A stretch of 64,000 bases of DNA from Azospirillum oleiclasticum (GTDB lineage Bacteria > Pseudomonadota > Alphaproteobacteria > Azospirillales > Azospirillaceae): contig NZ_JABFFR010000023.1 of NCBI RefSeq assembly GCF_013423485.1, positions 186,001 through 250,000 on the forward strand. The letters are read 5' to 3'. The notes below the pieces were generated by a model. The model was not told the origin of the DNA and did not search any database. It saw nothing but the letters and a program-made list of their open reading frames with translations. Numbering within the stretch: position 1 is the stretch's first letter; the number at the start of each line of letters is the position of its first letter. Shown piece by piece: positions 15,102-23,754 of this stretch. The translations under genes and the position numbers were made by a program.

Positions 15102-16889
15102 GTGAGCGAGCCGAGCCGCGACGATCAGAAGACCGCCCCGTCCTTCGGCGCCGAGTCCGGAGCGAAGCCCTTCCCCGAGTTCCTGGTGCCGCCGCCGGGC
15201 GCGGACCCGGGGCCGAAGGACGGGGCGCGGGCCGAGGCGAGAGCTTTCCAGGAGCCGCCGGCGCTGCCGCGGCTTGCCACCGACGCGCCGCTGCCGCCGC
15301 TCGCCGCCAAGCCGCCGCGCGCCCGCGGCACCGGGCTGGCTCTGTTCTGCGCGCTGATCGCGCTGGTCGGGGCGGGCGGCACCATCGCCGCACCCAGCCT
15401 GCGACCGATCCTGGCCGAGCAGCTGCGCGCCCAGTTCGGCGACAAACCCTGGGTCGGCATCGTCACCGGCACGGCCGACACCCGCCCGCCGGAGGTGATC
15501 GAGGTCGACCTCCAGCGCTTCGACCAGCGGATCAACGCGCTCAGCACGGCGCTGGCGACCACCCCGGCCGGCCAGCCGGTGGACCGCGACACGCTGAACC
15601 GCTTCGTCGAGGCGTCGGGGGAGAGCGAGCGCTTCCTGTCGCTGACCGATCAGCTGCGCCGGGCGGAGGATCAGGTGCTCCAGCTCTCCAAAGCGCTGGG
15701 CGCGCTGGAGACGAGGCTGGCGAAGATCGACAGCCGCGCCGACCAGATGGAGGCCAGCGGCCGCGCGCTGGCCGTCCGGCTGGAGCAGGGCGAAGGCACG
15801 GCGCGCGAGCACACCAGCCGCCTGTCGATGGTGGAGGGCGGCATGACCAAGGCCGTCGCCCGGGCGGATGAGCTGGCCGGCGCCCAGACGGCGGCCGGCG
15901 GGCGGCTCGACGGCGTCGAACAGAAGCTGGTGCAGGTGGCCGACGCCGGGGCTGCGGCGGTGGCCGCCGTCGCCAGCCGCGCCACGGCTCTCGAGTCGGG
16001 CGCCCAGGCGGTGGTGGCACAGATCGCCGGGCTCGGCGACTCGATCAAGGCGGTGACCGACCGCACCGCGGCGGTCGAGGCCGCCGTGCAGGCTGCGACG
16101 GTCGCCACCGGCGAGAAGGTCGCCGCGGTGGAAACCGCGCTCGCCGCGCGGATCGACGCTGTCGATGGGCGGGTCACCGCGACGGACGGCCGGGTGACCG
16201 CTGTGGACGGCCGGGTGACCGTGATCGATGGCCGGATGGACGGGATCGACGGCGCCATCGGACCGCTGCGCGACTCGGTGCAGGCCAACAGCCAGGGCGT
16301 CCAGGCGCTGGGCACCCGGATCGACGAGGTGGAGGAGAAGATCCCCGCCCCGACCGCCGGGCCGGTGCTTCTGACGCTCGCCACCCGCATCCGCACCGCG
16401 CTCGACGAGGGCGAGCCCTTCGCCGCGGAGGTCCAGGCGCTGCGCCAGTTCGGCGGCAACGACCCGGTGATCGCCGCCTCGGCCGAGCGGCTGGCCCCGC
16501 TCGCCACGCGCGGCGCTCCCAGCCTGTCTCTGCTGCGCCGCGACTTCAACACCGCCGCCAAGAAGGTGCTGGAGGCCGAGGAGGCCGCGGCGCCCCCCTG
16601 GTACGAGCGGCAGATGGCGACCGTCCAGTCCTATTTCGGCTGGACCGTCGCCCCGCCCGCGGTGCCGGGGGAAGCCGCCCGCGCCGCGCTGGGCCGCGCC
16701 GCCGCCAGCATCACCAACGGCAACTTCGCCGAGGCGGTGAAGGATCTGGCCGCCCTCCAGCCGCCCGGCGCGGTGCACGCCGACGCATGGCTGCGCATGG
16801 CGATGATCCGCGTGGAGGCCGAGCGCGCGCTGCGCGGCCTCAACGAGGCCGCCCTGCGCCGGCTGGCCTCGGCCGAGGTGAAGCCGTAG
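15102..16889 (+). CDS. Mitofilin-like membrane protein C with long coiled coil
   Basis: 595 residues from a GTG with GGGAG upstream, 16 bp after the dynamin-like gene. A proline-rich cytoplasmic tail of about 75 residues, a membrane helix at about 77-97 (GLALFCALIALVGAGGTIAA), a very long coiled coil to about residue 400, then the same C-terminal domain as proteins A and B: ATRIRTALDEGEPFAAEVQAL, ATRGAPSLSLLRRDF, and AAASITNGNFAEAVKDLAAL with MIRVEAERAL. The order tail - helix - coiled coil - mitofilin domain is that of Mic60. Within the coiled coil are tandem 7-residue units (xDGRVTx). Operon structure implies it works with the dynamin-like GTPase; this is inference. Confidence 0.83.
   Translation: MSEPSRDDQKTAPSFGAESGAKPFPEFLVPPPGADPGPKDGARAEARAFQEPPALPRLATDAPLPPLAAKPPRARGTGLALFCALIALVGAGGTIAAPSLRPILAEQLRAQFGDKPWVGIVTGTADTRPPEVIEVDLQRFDQRINALSTALATTPAGQPVDRDTLNRFVEASGESERFLSLTDQLRRAEDQVLQLSKALGALETRLAKIDSRADQMEASGRALAVRLEQGEGTAREHTSRLSMVEGGMTKAVARADELAGAQTAAGGRLDGVEQKLVQVADAGAAAVAAVASRATALESGAQAVVAQIAGLGDSIKAVTDRTAAVEAAVQAATVATGEKVAAVETALAARIDAVDGRVTATDGRVTAVDGRVTVIDGRMDGIDGAIGPLRDSVQANSQGVQALGTRIDEVEEKIPAPTAGPVLLTLATRIRTALDEGEPFAAEVQALRQFGGNDPVIAASAERLAPLATRGAPSLSLLRRDFNTAAKKVLEAEEAAAPPWYERQMATVQSYFGWTVAPPAVPGEAARAALGRAAASITNGNFAEAVKDLAALQPPGAVHADAWLRMAMIRVEAERALRGLNEAALRRLASAEVKP
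16161..16244 (+). repeat. Tandem 21-bp coding repeat in mitofilin-like gene C
   Basis: Four consecutive 21-bp units encode VDGRVTA, TDGRVTA, VDGRVTV and IDGRMDG, with a degenerate fifth start (IDGAIG). Seven-residue periodicity keeps the coiled-coil register, so copy-number change would lengthen the rod without breaking the frame. Confidence 0.85.
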
Positions 16890-16911
16890 GGTGCGACCGT
16901 GGCGGGCGGCG

Positions 16912-17331
16912 TCAGCCCCCGCCGCCCTCCGGCCCGCCGCTGCTTCGTACGTCCACCGGCAGGCCGGCCTTCTTCCAGGCCGAGAAGCCGCCTTCCAGGT
17001 GGCAGACGCGCGGCACCCCCATCCGTTGCAGCAGGTCGGTCGACAGCGCCGAGCGCCAGGCGCTGGCGCAGTAGAGCACCAGCCGCTGGCCCGACGCGAA
17101 GACCGGCTTGTGGTAGGGGCTGTCCGGGTCCACCCAGAATTCCAGCATGCCCCGCGGCGCGTGGAAGGCGCCGGGGATCATGCCGTCGCGGGCCAGCTCG
17201 CGCGGGTCGCGGATGTCCACGAACAGCGTGTCCGGATCGCCGTGCAACGCCGCCGCCCGGTCGAGCGGCAGCGTCTCGATCCGGGCGTTGGCCTCGTCCA
17301 GGAGCTGGCGGTAGCCGACGGTCAGCGCCAT
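16912..17331 (-). CDS. Rhodanese-domain sulfurtransferase
   Basis: 139 residues forming a single rhodanese domain. VDIRDPRELARDGMIPGAFHAPRG gives the CH2A-type N-terminal motif, and the active-site loop is CASAWRS with Cys at about residue 88, preceded by RLVLYC. HLEGGFSAWKKAGLPV near the end is the usual C-terminal motif. The six-residue loop suits sulfur rather than phosphate chemistry. It starts 12 bp after the stop of the SDR dehydrogenase gene on the same strand, so the two form an operon. The physiological sulfur acceptor is not known. Confidence 0.92.
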   Translation of the reverse strand: MALTVGYRQLLDEANARIETLPLDRAAALHGDPDTLFVDIRDPRELARDGMIPGAFHAPRGMLEFWVDPDSPYHKPVFASGQRLVLYCASAWRSALSTDLLQRMGVPRVCHLEGGFSAWKKAGLPVDVRSSGGPEGGGG

Positions 17332-17343
17332 GGCCGAACCCCC

Positions 17344-18105
17344 TTACTGCGGGGCCATGCGGATGGCGCCGTCGAGCCGGATGACGTCGCCGTTCAGCAT
17401 CTCGTTCTCGGCGATGTGCTGCACCAGCCGCGCGTATTCCTCCGGCCGGCCGAAGCGCTTGGGGAAGGGCACGGACGCGGCGAGGCTGTCCTGCACCTCC
17501 TGCGGCATGCCCAGCAGCATGGGCGTACCGATCAGGCCCGGCGCGATGGTCATCACGCGGATGGCGCTGCGGGCGAGGTCGCGCGCCGCGCAGATGGTCA
17601 GCGCCACGACACCGCCCTTGGACGAGGCGTAGGCCGCCTGCCCGATCTGCCCTTCGTAGGCGGCGACCGACGCGGTGTTGACGATCACGCCGCGCTCGCC
17701 GCTGTCGGTGGGGTCCAGCTTGGCCATGCCGGCGGCGGCCAGACGCAGGATGTTGAAGGTGCCGATCAGGTTGACCTCGATCACCCGGCGGAAGGCTTCC
17801 AGCGGCATGGCGCCATCGCGGCCGACGATGCGCTGGGCGGGTGCCACGCCGGCGCAGTTGACGGCGATGCGGGCGGCGCCGTGCGCGCCCTCGGCCTGGG
17901 CGAAGGCCTTCTCCGCCGAGGCGGCGTCGGTCACGTCGCAGACCAGCCCCAGCCCACCGATCTCGTTCGCGACCGCCAGGACGGCGTCCTCGTTCACGTC
18001 CAGCACGGTCACCTTGGCCCCGAGCGAGGCGAGGTGGCGGGCGGTCGCCGCCCCCATGCCGGACCCGCCGCCGGTCACCAACGCCGCGACGCCGTCGATT
18101 TTCAT
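17344..18105 (-). CDS. SDR-family 3-hydroxyacyl-CoA dehydrogenase-like oxidoreductase
   Basis: 253-residue short-chain dehydrogenase. The cofactor loop is TGGGSGMG at 11-18 with an acidic residue in VTVLDVNE that favours NAD. The active site is complete: Ser146 in NTASVAAYEG, Tyr159 and Lys163 in YASSK. Residues around APGLIGTPML and the C-terminal GDVIRLDGAIRM match type-2 (HSD17B10/FadB2-like) 3-hydroxyacyl-CoA dehydrogenases, which act in fatty-acid or branched-chain degradation. GGGAGGG stands just before the ATG. It leads a two-gene operon with the rhodanese. Exact substrate is an inference. Confidence 0.9.
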   Translation of the reverse strand: MKIDGVAALVTGGGSGMGAATARHLASLGAKVTVLDVNEDAVLAVANEIGGLGLVCDVTDAASAEKAFAQAEGAHGAARIAVNCAGVAPAQRIVGRDGAMPLEAFRRVIEVNLIGTFNILRLAAAGMAKLDPTDSGERGVIVNTASVAAYEGQIGQAAYASSKGGVVALTICAARDLARSAIRVMTIAPGLIGTPMLLGMPQEVQDSLAASVPFPKRFGRPEEYARLVQHIAENEMLNGDVIRLDGAIRMAPQ

Positions 18106-18202
18106 GAAACCCTCCCGTTGTGTGTTCCGTTCTCTGATCGCATGTGTAGCAGAGCCGTGCCGGCGTGGGAAACCCGCCCGCTTGCGGCCGAATGGAGGAG
18201 CC

Positions 18203-18577
18203 ATGACCGAGGGCACCGCTGAACCGCCCTTCGATCCGTTGAAGGTGGCGCGCGACGAGACGCTGGTCCGCCGCCGCTTCTGGGACAAGCTGCGCGCCAA
18301 CGTGAAGCGGCTGCCGTTCCTGGAGCACGCGCTGGCCGCTTGGTACTGCGCGATCGACCCGGCCACCCCGGCCACCGCCAAAGCGGTGCTGATGGGTGCG
18401 CTCGCCTATTTCATCATGCCGGCCGATCTGGTGCCGGACTGGCTGCTGGTGGTCGGCTTCACCGACGACGCGGCGGTCGTCATGGCGGCGATCCAGGCCG
18501 TGCGCGCCAACCTGCGGCCGGAGCATTACGACCGCGCCCGCGCCGCCCTGCGGGAGGAGGAGAGGGCGGCGGCGTGA
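18203..18577 (+). CDS. YkvA-family (DUF1232) membrane protein
   Basis: 124 residues with the DUF1232 core AKAVLMGALAYFIMPADLVPDWLLVVGFTDDAAV (quoted in part: AYFIMPADLVPD, GFTDDAAV), which forms a hydrophobic hairpin probably inserted in the inner membrane. The preceding helix (FWDKLRANVKRLPFLEHALA) is amphipathic. GGAGGAG is three bases from the ATG. It diverges from the SDR operon across about 100 bp and converges on the DMT transporter. The family is widespread but functionally uncharacterised. Confidence 0.88.
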   Translation: MTEGTAEPPFDPLKVARDETLVRRRFWDKLRANVKRLPFLEHALAAWYCAIDPATPATAKAVLMGALAYFIMPADLVPDWLLVVGFTDDAAVVMAAIQAVRANLRPEHYDRARAALREEERAAA

Positions 18578-18616
18578 GCCGCCCTGCCGTTGTTGTGGCG
18601 CCGCCGCGGCCGCCGG

Positions 18617-19591
18617 TCACTCCGCCGCGGCCGGCACCGCGGCGCGGGTGCGGCGGGCCAGCTTGGCTTCGCGGTGGCTGATGTAGAGGGTCGAACCAGC
18701 GATGATCGCGGCGCCCACCCAGCCCCAGCCGTCCATCATCTCGCCGTACAGGCCATAGGCGAGCAGCGCCGTGAAGGGCAGTTTCAGGTAATCATAGGGC
18801 ATCAGCGCCGACGCCTCGGCCAGATGGAAGGCGCGTGTCAGCGCCAGATGGCCGAGCGTCAGGCCGGCGCCCAGCAGCGCCATCCAGCCGAGCATCGCCC
18901 AGGACGGCCAGCTCCACACGAACAATGCCGGCACCAGCGACATGGGCGTCAGGAACAGCACCATGTAGGTCACCATCGCCACCGTGCCTTCGGAGCGCGC
19001 CAGCGACCGGACCTGGAGGGTGGTGGCCGCGGAGAAGATGCAGCTCACCAGCACGATTCCCGCCCCAATGGTCAGGCTGCCGGCCCCCGGCCGCAGGATG
19101 ATCAGCACCCCGATGAACCCCACGACCACCGCGATCCAGCGCCGCAGCCGCACCACCTCCCCCAGGAACAGGGCGGCGCCGATGGTGGCGAAGAGCGGCA
19201 GGGTGAAGGCCAGCGCGGTAGCGTCGGCCAGCGGCACCACCGACAGGCCGTAGAACCAGGTCAGCATGGCGCACAGGCTGGTGAGGGACCGCGACAGGTA
19301 GAGACCGACCCGGCTCGTCCGCAAGGTCAGCCCCGCCCCGACCACCAGCGGAAGCAGGCACAGAAGGCTGAAGAAGTTGCGGAAGAACGCCACCTGGAAC
19401 GGGTGCACCTCGCTGGTGGCGTGCCGGATCAGGATGTTGCCGGTGGCGAAGATGGCCGTGGACAGGACCATCCACAGCACGGCCTGCGTGGCCGGTGACA
19501 GCCTCGGGAGCGGGAGCGGAGAGGGCAAGGGGGCGACCGATCGGGTGACGGCGGCAATGGGCGTTCTCCGAATGTGTTGCGTACGAACCAT
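18617..19591 (-). CDS. DMT-superfamily (EamA) permease
   Basis: 324-residue polytopic protein with ten predicted membrane helices arranged as two EamA halves: the first starts VLWMVLSTAIFATGNILIRHA and the second GAGIVLVSCIFSAATTLQVRS. It belongs to the drug/metabolite transporter superfamily; members in alphaproteobacteria include S-adenosylmethionine uptake and amino-acid exporters, but no substrate can be assigned here. The ATG at 19591 was chosen because the long open frame above it lacks hydrophobic or conserved character and overlaps the divergent gene. Confidence 0.87.
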   Translation of the reverse strand: MVRTQHIRRTPIAAVTRSVAPLPSPLPLPRLSPATQAVLWMVLSTAIFATGNILIRHATSEVHPFQVAFFRNFFSLLCLLPLVVGAGLTLRTSRVGLYLSRSLTSLCAMLTWFYGLSVVPLADATALAFTLPLFATIGAALFLGEVVRLRRWIAVVVGFIGVLIILRPGAGSLTIGAGIVLVSCIFSAATTLQVRSLARSEGTVAMVTYMVLFLTPMSLVPALFVWSWPSWAMLGWMALLGAGLTLGHLALTRAFHLAEASALMPYDYLKLPFTALLAYGLYGEMMDGWGWVGAAIIAGSTLYISHREAKLARRTRAAVPAAAE

Positions 19592-19688
19592 GAGCGCCAG
19601 TGTCCAAGCGGGGACTTGCGGGCCGGTCACCGCGCATCCACCATGAGTCCCGCGCATGGGTCGTGGCACGGCGTACGAAGGAAGACGC

Positions 19689-20123
19689 ATGTCGAGGGTT
19701 GTGGCCGCCGGTCTGCTGCTCGTGGCACTCGCGCGCCCGGCATTGGCCGCCGATCCGGAGCGGGTGTGGTCGGAGACGCTGGACGGTGCCACCGTCACCG
19801 TGTCCCTGGAAGCGCGCGGGCGTGCGGGCGCGGTGGTGGTCTCCGTGCAGCCGCTGAAGGGCGTCACCATCAAGCCGCCGGTGCTGCGGCTCGACGCCTC
19901 CGCCCTGATCCGCGAACACATCGGCGGCGCTCTGCCGACGACGGTGCGCGGCGAGGGCGGTGCCATGCGGGCGCGGCTGCCGCTCGACCGCGCGGGGTCC
20001 CTGCGCATCGCCACGCCCGACAGCCACGACGGCACGCTGCGCATCGAATACCGCTATTGCCGGGAGGCGGAGACGCGCTGTTCGGTGGAGCGGCTGGACC
20101 TCGCGCTCAAGGTGGCGCGCTGA
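19689..20123 (+). CDS. Exported protein, unknown function
   Basis: 144 residues with a signal peptide (VVAAGLLLVALARPALAAD) and a mature domain that looks all-beta (VWSETLDGATVTVSLEA, AVVVSVQPLKGVTIKPPVLRL). Two cysteines lie near the C-terminus in YRYCREAETRCSVERLDL, able to form a disulfide. The pattern recalls the immunoglobulin-like N-terminal domains of DsbD-type proteins, but this is only a resemblance. GAAGGA precedes the ATG. Its last 17 bases overlap the end of the convergent histidine kinase gene. Confidence 0.78.
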   Translation: MSRVVAAGLLLVALARPALAADPERVWSETLDGATVTVSLEARGRAGAVVVSVQPLKGVTIKPPVLRLDASALIREHIGGALPTTVRGEGGAMRARLPLDRAGSLRIATPDSHDGTLRIEYRYCREAETRCSVERLDLALKVAR

Positions 20124-21822
20124 CCGCGGCGGACTGCTCCTCCTCCCATGCGGACAGGCGGACGGTGACGGCGAATTCGGTGCCCGGTGCGGTGTCCCGC
20201 ACCTCCAGCCCGGCGCCGAGCTGGGCCGACAGTGCGTGCACCACCCGCATGCCCAGGCTGCGGCTGCGCCGCCAGTCGAAGCCCTCCGGCAGGCCGGTGC
20301 CGCGGTCGGCGACCGTCAACCGCACCACCTCGGCATCGACCCGCGCGAGGCCGACACGGACCGGCTTGTCGCCGCTGTCAGGATAGGCGTGCTTGACCGC
20401 GTTCATCACCAGCTCGTTGGCGATCAGCCCCAGCGGCACGGCGCGGTCGGTCGGCACCTCGGCCGGCTCCAGCGCCAGTTCCAGCCGCCATTCCTCGCCC
20501 TGCATGGCCGAGCGTTCCAGATCGCGGCAGAGGGCGGCCAGATAGTCGTGGAAGGGCACGGCGCGCACGTCCTGTCCGCGGTAGAGCAGGGTGTGGATGT
20601 CGCTGACCGCGCGCACGCGGCGCCCGGCCTCGGCGATCTGGCGTCGCGCCTCGCCCTCCGGCGCGCTCTGGCCCTGCAGCGCCAGCAGGCTGGACACCAT
20701 CTGAAGGCTGTTCTTGATGCGGTGGTTGACCTCCTGCATCAGCAGGTCCTTCTGGGCGACCAGCGCGTTGCGCTGGTCGAGCGCCGCCTCCAGCGAGGCG
20801 GTGCGGTCGCGCACGCGGTCCTCCAGCGCGCGCTGCGCCCGGCGAACGGCGCGCGCCTGCCGGAAGCCGAAGGCGGCCAGCCCGACCAGCGCCGTCGCCC
20901 CAGCCATGGCGACCAGCAGATAGGGCCACAGCGTCCGCCGCCACGCGGCGTCGGCCAGCCGCAGGTCCAGCCGCACCGCGACACCGACCGGCCATTCGGC
21001 CAAAGCCCGGTAGGTGAAGAGGGTGGAGCCGTCATGCACGGTGCCGCCGAACGGCGCCTCCCGCATCGCGGCCGCGACGGTGGCGTCGAAGGGGGTGGTG
21101 GCGCCGGGCGACGGGGCCGGGTGCTGCACCACCACATCCTTGCCGCCGCTGCGGTAGAGCAGGATGGTGGGCGCGTAGGGCAGGTCGAGCTGTCGGTAGA
21201 AGTCGCTGAAATAGGCCGGCTTCATGGTGATCGACGCGATGCCGCGGAAGCCGTCGAACGGGTTGGCGAGCCGGCGGCTGACCAGGAAGGTCGGCTCCCC
21301 CGTCACCCGGCCGACGATCAGCTCGCTGACATAGGGAATGTCGGGCCCGTCGGTGTGGATGGTGAAGAAGTCGCGGTCGGTCACCGTCGTCGACGGTGCG
21401 GGAAAGCGGAAGGTGGTCAGGCGCAGCCGGCCGTTGGCGTCGTTCAACCACACGGCGTCCACGAAGGGGAAGCGCACCGCCTCCCGCCGCAGCCGGTCCC
21501 AGGTGACGGTCGACCGCTCCATCTCGTCCCAGTCGCGATTGCGGGTCTCCTCCGCCGCGCGCACCACCAGCAGGTCGGCGGCGTCGAACAGGCGGGCGGC
21601 GTGCTCGGCCAGCACGCGCACGGTGTCGGTGGCGCGCGCCTCCGCCTCCTCCATCACCTTGTCGCGCAGATGCAGCGCCAGGATGCCGACCGCTGACACC
21701 AGAAGCACCAGGCCGGCGACCGCCAGCCACGCGATCGCGGCTTCCAGCCGCGCGCTCGGGGGAGCCTGCGCACCCTGACCGGAATCGGTCACCGCAGCCG
21801 GTTCGGTAACATTCGCTGCCAT
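20107..21822 (-). CDS. Sensor histidine kinase, HisKA_2 type with periplasmic Cache-like domain
   Basis: 571 residues. Membrane helices at about 28-50 and 300-320 bracket a 250-residue periplasmic domain that looks like a double Cache sensor (LFDAADLLVVRAAEE, then TDRDFFTIHTDGPDIPYVSE and GRVTGEPTFLVSRRL). A coiled linker leads to the HisKA_2 dimerisation helix EVNHRIKNSLQMVSSLLALQ with His367 as likely phosphosite, and a HATPase domain with NELVMNAVKHAYP and ADRGTGLPEG. Kinases of this type often act in general stress or light signalling in alphaproteobacteria and may be orphan; no response regulator is adjacent. It follows ccmI on the same strand in the same direction, but with an 80-bp gap upstream of ccmI's stop. 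Signal unknown. Confidence 0.9.
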   Translation of the reverse strand: MAANVTEPAAVTDSGQGAQAPPSARLEAAIAWLAVAGLVLLVSAVGILALHLRDKVMEEAEARATDTVRVLAEHAARLFDAADLLVVRAAEETRNRDWDEMERSTVTWDRLRREAVRFPFVDAVWLNDANGRLRLTTFRFPAPSTTVTDRDFFTIHTDGPDIPYVSELIVGRVTGEPTFLVSRRLANPFDGFRGIASITMKPAYFSDFYRQLDLPYAPTILLYRSGGKDVVVQHPAPSPGATTPFDATVAAAMREAPFGGTVHDGSTLFTYRALAEWPVGVAVRLDLRLADAAWRRTLWPYLLVAMAGATALVGLAAFGFRQARAVRRAQRALEDRVRDRTASLEAALDQRNALVAQKDLLMQEVNHRIKNSLQMVSSLLALQGQSAPEGEARRQIAEAGRRVRAVSDIHTLLYRGQDVRAVPFHDYLAALCRDLERSAMQGEEWRLELALEPAEVPTDRAVPLGLIANELVMNAVKHAYPDSGDKPVRVGLARVDAEVVRLTVADRGTGLPEGFDWRRSRSLGMRVVHALSAQLGAGLEVRDTAPGTEFAVTVRLSAWEEEQSAAVSAPP

Positions 21823-21905
21823 GCGACAGGAATCTGAACCAAAGCGCCTGGGAATTCCACCCCCCAGGCGCGGGACAAATCCTGTCTCCGGCCTCTGACG
21901 CGCCC

Positions 21906-23273
21906 TCAGCCTCCGGCCTTCAGCGCGTCCAGCCGCTGGCGCAGCAGCGCGTGGTCGGGGTCCTTGGGGTCGAGCTGGGCGAGCAGGCGGCCCCACAGCT
22001 CCGCCGCCTCGACCTTGCGGCCGGCGTTGGCGGCGTCCAGGCCCAGGAGCCACAGCGCGTCGCGGTTCGCCGGGTCGAGCGCTGCGACCTCCTTCAGCAG
22101 GCGCACGGCCTCCGCCGGCATGGTGCCGCGGCCCTCGGCGGGGGGTGCCGTGGCGAGCAGCACATCGACCAGCGCCAGCAGCGCGTCGGGCCGCTTGGGA
22201 GCGCGCTCCACGGCGTTGCGGGCGGCCGTTTCGGCGTTGCCCATCTCCCCCAGCACCCGGTAGGAGCGGGCGAGCCGCACCCAGCCGTCCACATCGCCGG
22301 GGTTGGCCTCCAGCTTCGCGGCCAGGGACTCCACCATGCCGCGGACCATGCGCTCCTGATCGGCGGTGGTGCCGGCCTGGGCGGCGGGCGGTGGCTCGGC
22401 CGGCTTCGGCTTCGGCATGACGGTGGCGACGTCGAGCCCCAGCCGGCCGGCGGCCTCCGTGACGCGGGCCTGCACCATGGGCAGCCAGGGCGCGTCCTCC
22501 GGCGTGTCGGCGACGATGGCGGCCCAGCGCTCCAGCGCGCCCTTCACGTCGCCGGCCTGGAAGCGGGCGAGCGCCAGATAGTAGCGGGCGCGCGGGTCGG
22601 CGGGGTTCTTCTCCAGGATGGCGTCGAAGGCGGTGCGCGCCTCCTCCGGCACGGTGCCGCCGTTGGCGTTGGTCAGCGCCTCCGCGTAGAAGGCGGTCAC
22701 CTCCAGATCGCCCCGAGACAGGCCGACGGCGCGGCGCAGCGCGTCGGCCGCGTCGCCCCAGCGACCCATGCGGGCGTAGGTCTGGCCCAGCACCGACCAG
22801 CCCTGCAGGTCGTTGGGTTCGGCCGCCAGATGCGCCTTCAGCTTGTCGACCGCGGCCAGCACGGCGGGCGGCGGTGCGTTGCGCTCGGCGTCCAGGTCGC
22901 GGGAGGCGAGCGGCTGGGCCGGCAGGTCGGGATGGCCGAGCGGCAGATAGACGGCCAGCGCCCCCACCGGGATCGCCAGGGCCAGGACCACCGCCAAGGC
23001 GCGGGCGCGCCGCGGCGGGGCGGCGGCGGCCGGTGCGCTCTCGGCCCCGGCGGTCAGCATGCGCCGGCCGATCTCGGCGCGGGCGGCGGCGGCCTGCGCC
23101 TCGGTCACCAACCCGCGCTCGACGTCGCGGTCGAGTTCGGTGAGCTGGTCGCGGTAGACCTCGATGTCGTAAGCGGCGCGCGCCGGGGCGGCACCCGCCG
23201 GGCGCAGCAGCGGCGGCAGGATGAGCAGCAGCACACCCGCGGTCATGGCCGCGGCGACGATCCAGAACAGCAT
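21906..23273 (-). CDS. ccmI: Cytochrome c maturation protein CcmI
   Basis: 455-residue inner-membrane chaperone that delivers apocytochrome c to the CcmF/H haem ligation complex. Two membrane helices (LFWIVAAAMTAGVLLLILPPL and VVLALAIPVGALAVYLPLG) flank a cytoplasmic loop with the CcmI signature YRDQLTELDRDVERGLVTEAQAAAARAEIGRR (shown in part: YRDQLTELDRD, GLVTEAQ). The C-terminal two thirds is a periplasmic TPR array (LQGWSVLGQTYARMGRWGDA; VDGWVRLARSYRVLGEMGNA; NRDALWLLGLDAANAGR). It is the last gene of the ccm cluster, four bases after ccmH. Confidence 0.94.
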   Translation of the reverse strand: MLFWIVAAAMTAGVLLLILPPLLRPAGAAPARAAYDIEVYRDQLTELDRDVERGLVTEAQAAAARAEIGRRMLTAGAESAPAAAAPPRRARALAVVLALAIPVGALAVYLPLGHPDLPAQPLASRDLDAERNAPPPAVLAAVDKLKAHLAAEPNDLQGWSVLGQTYARMGRWGDAADALRRAVGLSRGDLEVTAFYAEALTNANGGTVPEEARTAFDAILEKNPADPRARYYLALARFQAGDVKGALERWAAIVADTPEDAPWLPMVQARVTEAAGRLGLDVATVMPKPKPAEPPPAAQAGTTADQERMVRGMVESLAAKLEANPGDVDGWVRLARSYRVLGEMGNAETAARNAVERAPKRPDALLALVDVLLATAPPAEGRGTMPAEAVRLLKEVAALDPANRDALWLLGLDAANAGRKVEAAELWGRLLAQLDPKDPDHALLRQRLDALKAGG

Positions 23274-23277
23274 CGCG

Positions 23278-23754
23278 TCAGTCCTTGCGCAGCAGCGCGT
23301 CCAGGCGGCGCTGCTCGTCCTCGCTCAGGGGGGCGGTATCCGCGCCGGCCGCGACCCCGCGCCGGCCGCGCAGATAGACGGCGGTGGCCGCCGCCCCGAT
23401 GGCGAACACCAGGAAGGGCCCGATCCACAGCAGCCAGGTCGTCGCCTTGAAGGGCGGACGCAGCAGCACATAGTCGCCGTAGCGGTCGGTGACGTAGTCC
23501 AGCACCCGCGCGTCGCTGTCGCCGGCCTTCAGCCGCTCGCGGACCAGCACCCGCAGGTCGCGCGCCAGCGGCGCGTTGCTGTCGTCGATCGACTGGTTCT
23601 GGCAGACGAGGCAGCGCAGCTCCTTGCTGAGTTCGCGCGCGCGGTGCTCCAGCCCCTGGTCGGCCAGGATCTCGTCGGGCATGACGGCGGCGGCGGGCAG
23701 GGCGGCAGCCAGGGAACCAAGCGCCAGCCAAGCGGCGAGGAGACGCGTCCTCAT
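23278..23754 (-). CDS. ccmH: Cytochrome c maturation protein CcmH
   Basis: 158-residue thiol-redox protein that keeps apocytochrome CXXCH motifs reduced for haem attachment. A signal peptide (LLAAWLALGSLAAALPAAA) is followed by the defining LRCLVCQNQSI motif, Cys48 and Cys51, then DLRVLVRERLKAGDSDARVLDYVTDRYGDYVLLRPPF (family core; key part YVTDRYGDYVLLRPP) and one C-terminal membrane helix. Its start overlaps the end of ccmG by four bases (ATGA), showing translational coupling, and ccmI follows after four bases. Confidence 0.95.
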   Translation of the reverse strand: MRTRLLAAWLALGSLAAALPAAAVMPDEILADQGLEHRARELSKELRCLVCQNQSIDDSNAPLARDLRVLVRERLKAGDSDARVLDYVTDRYGDYVLLRPPFKATTWLLWIGPFLVFAIGAAATAVYLRGRRGVAAGADTAPLSEDEQRRLDALLRKD

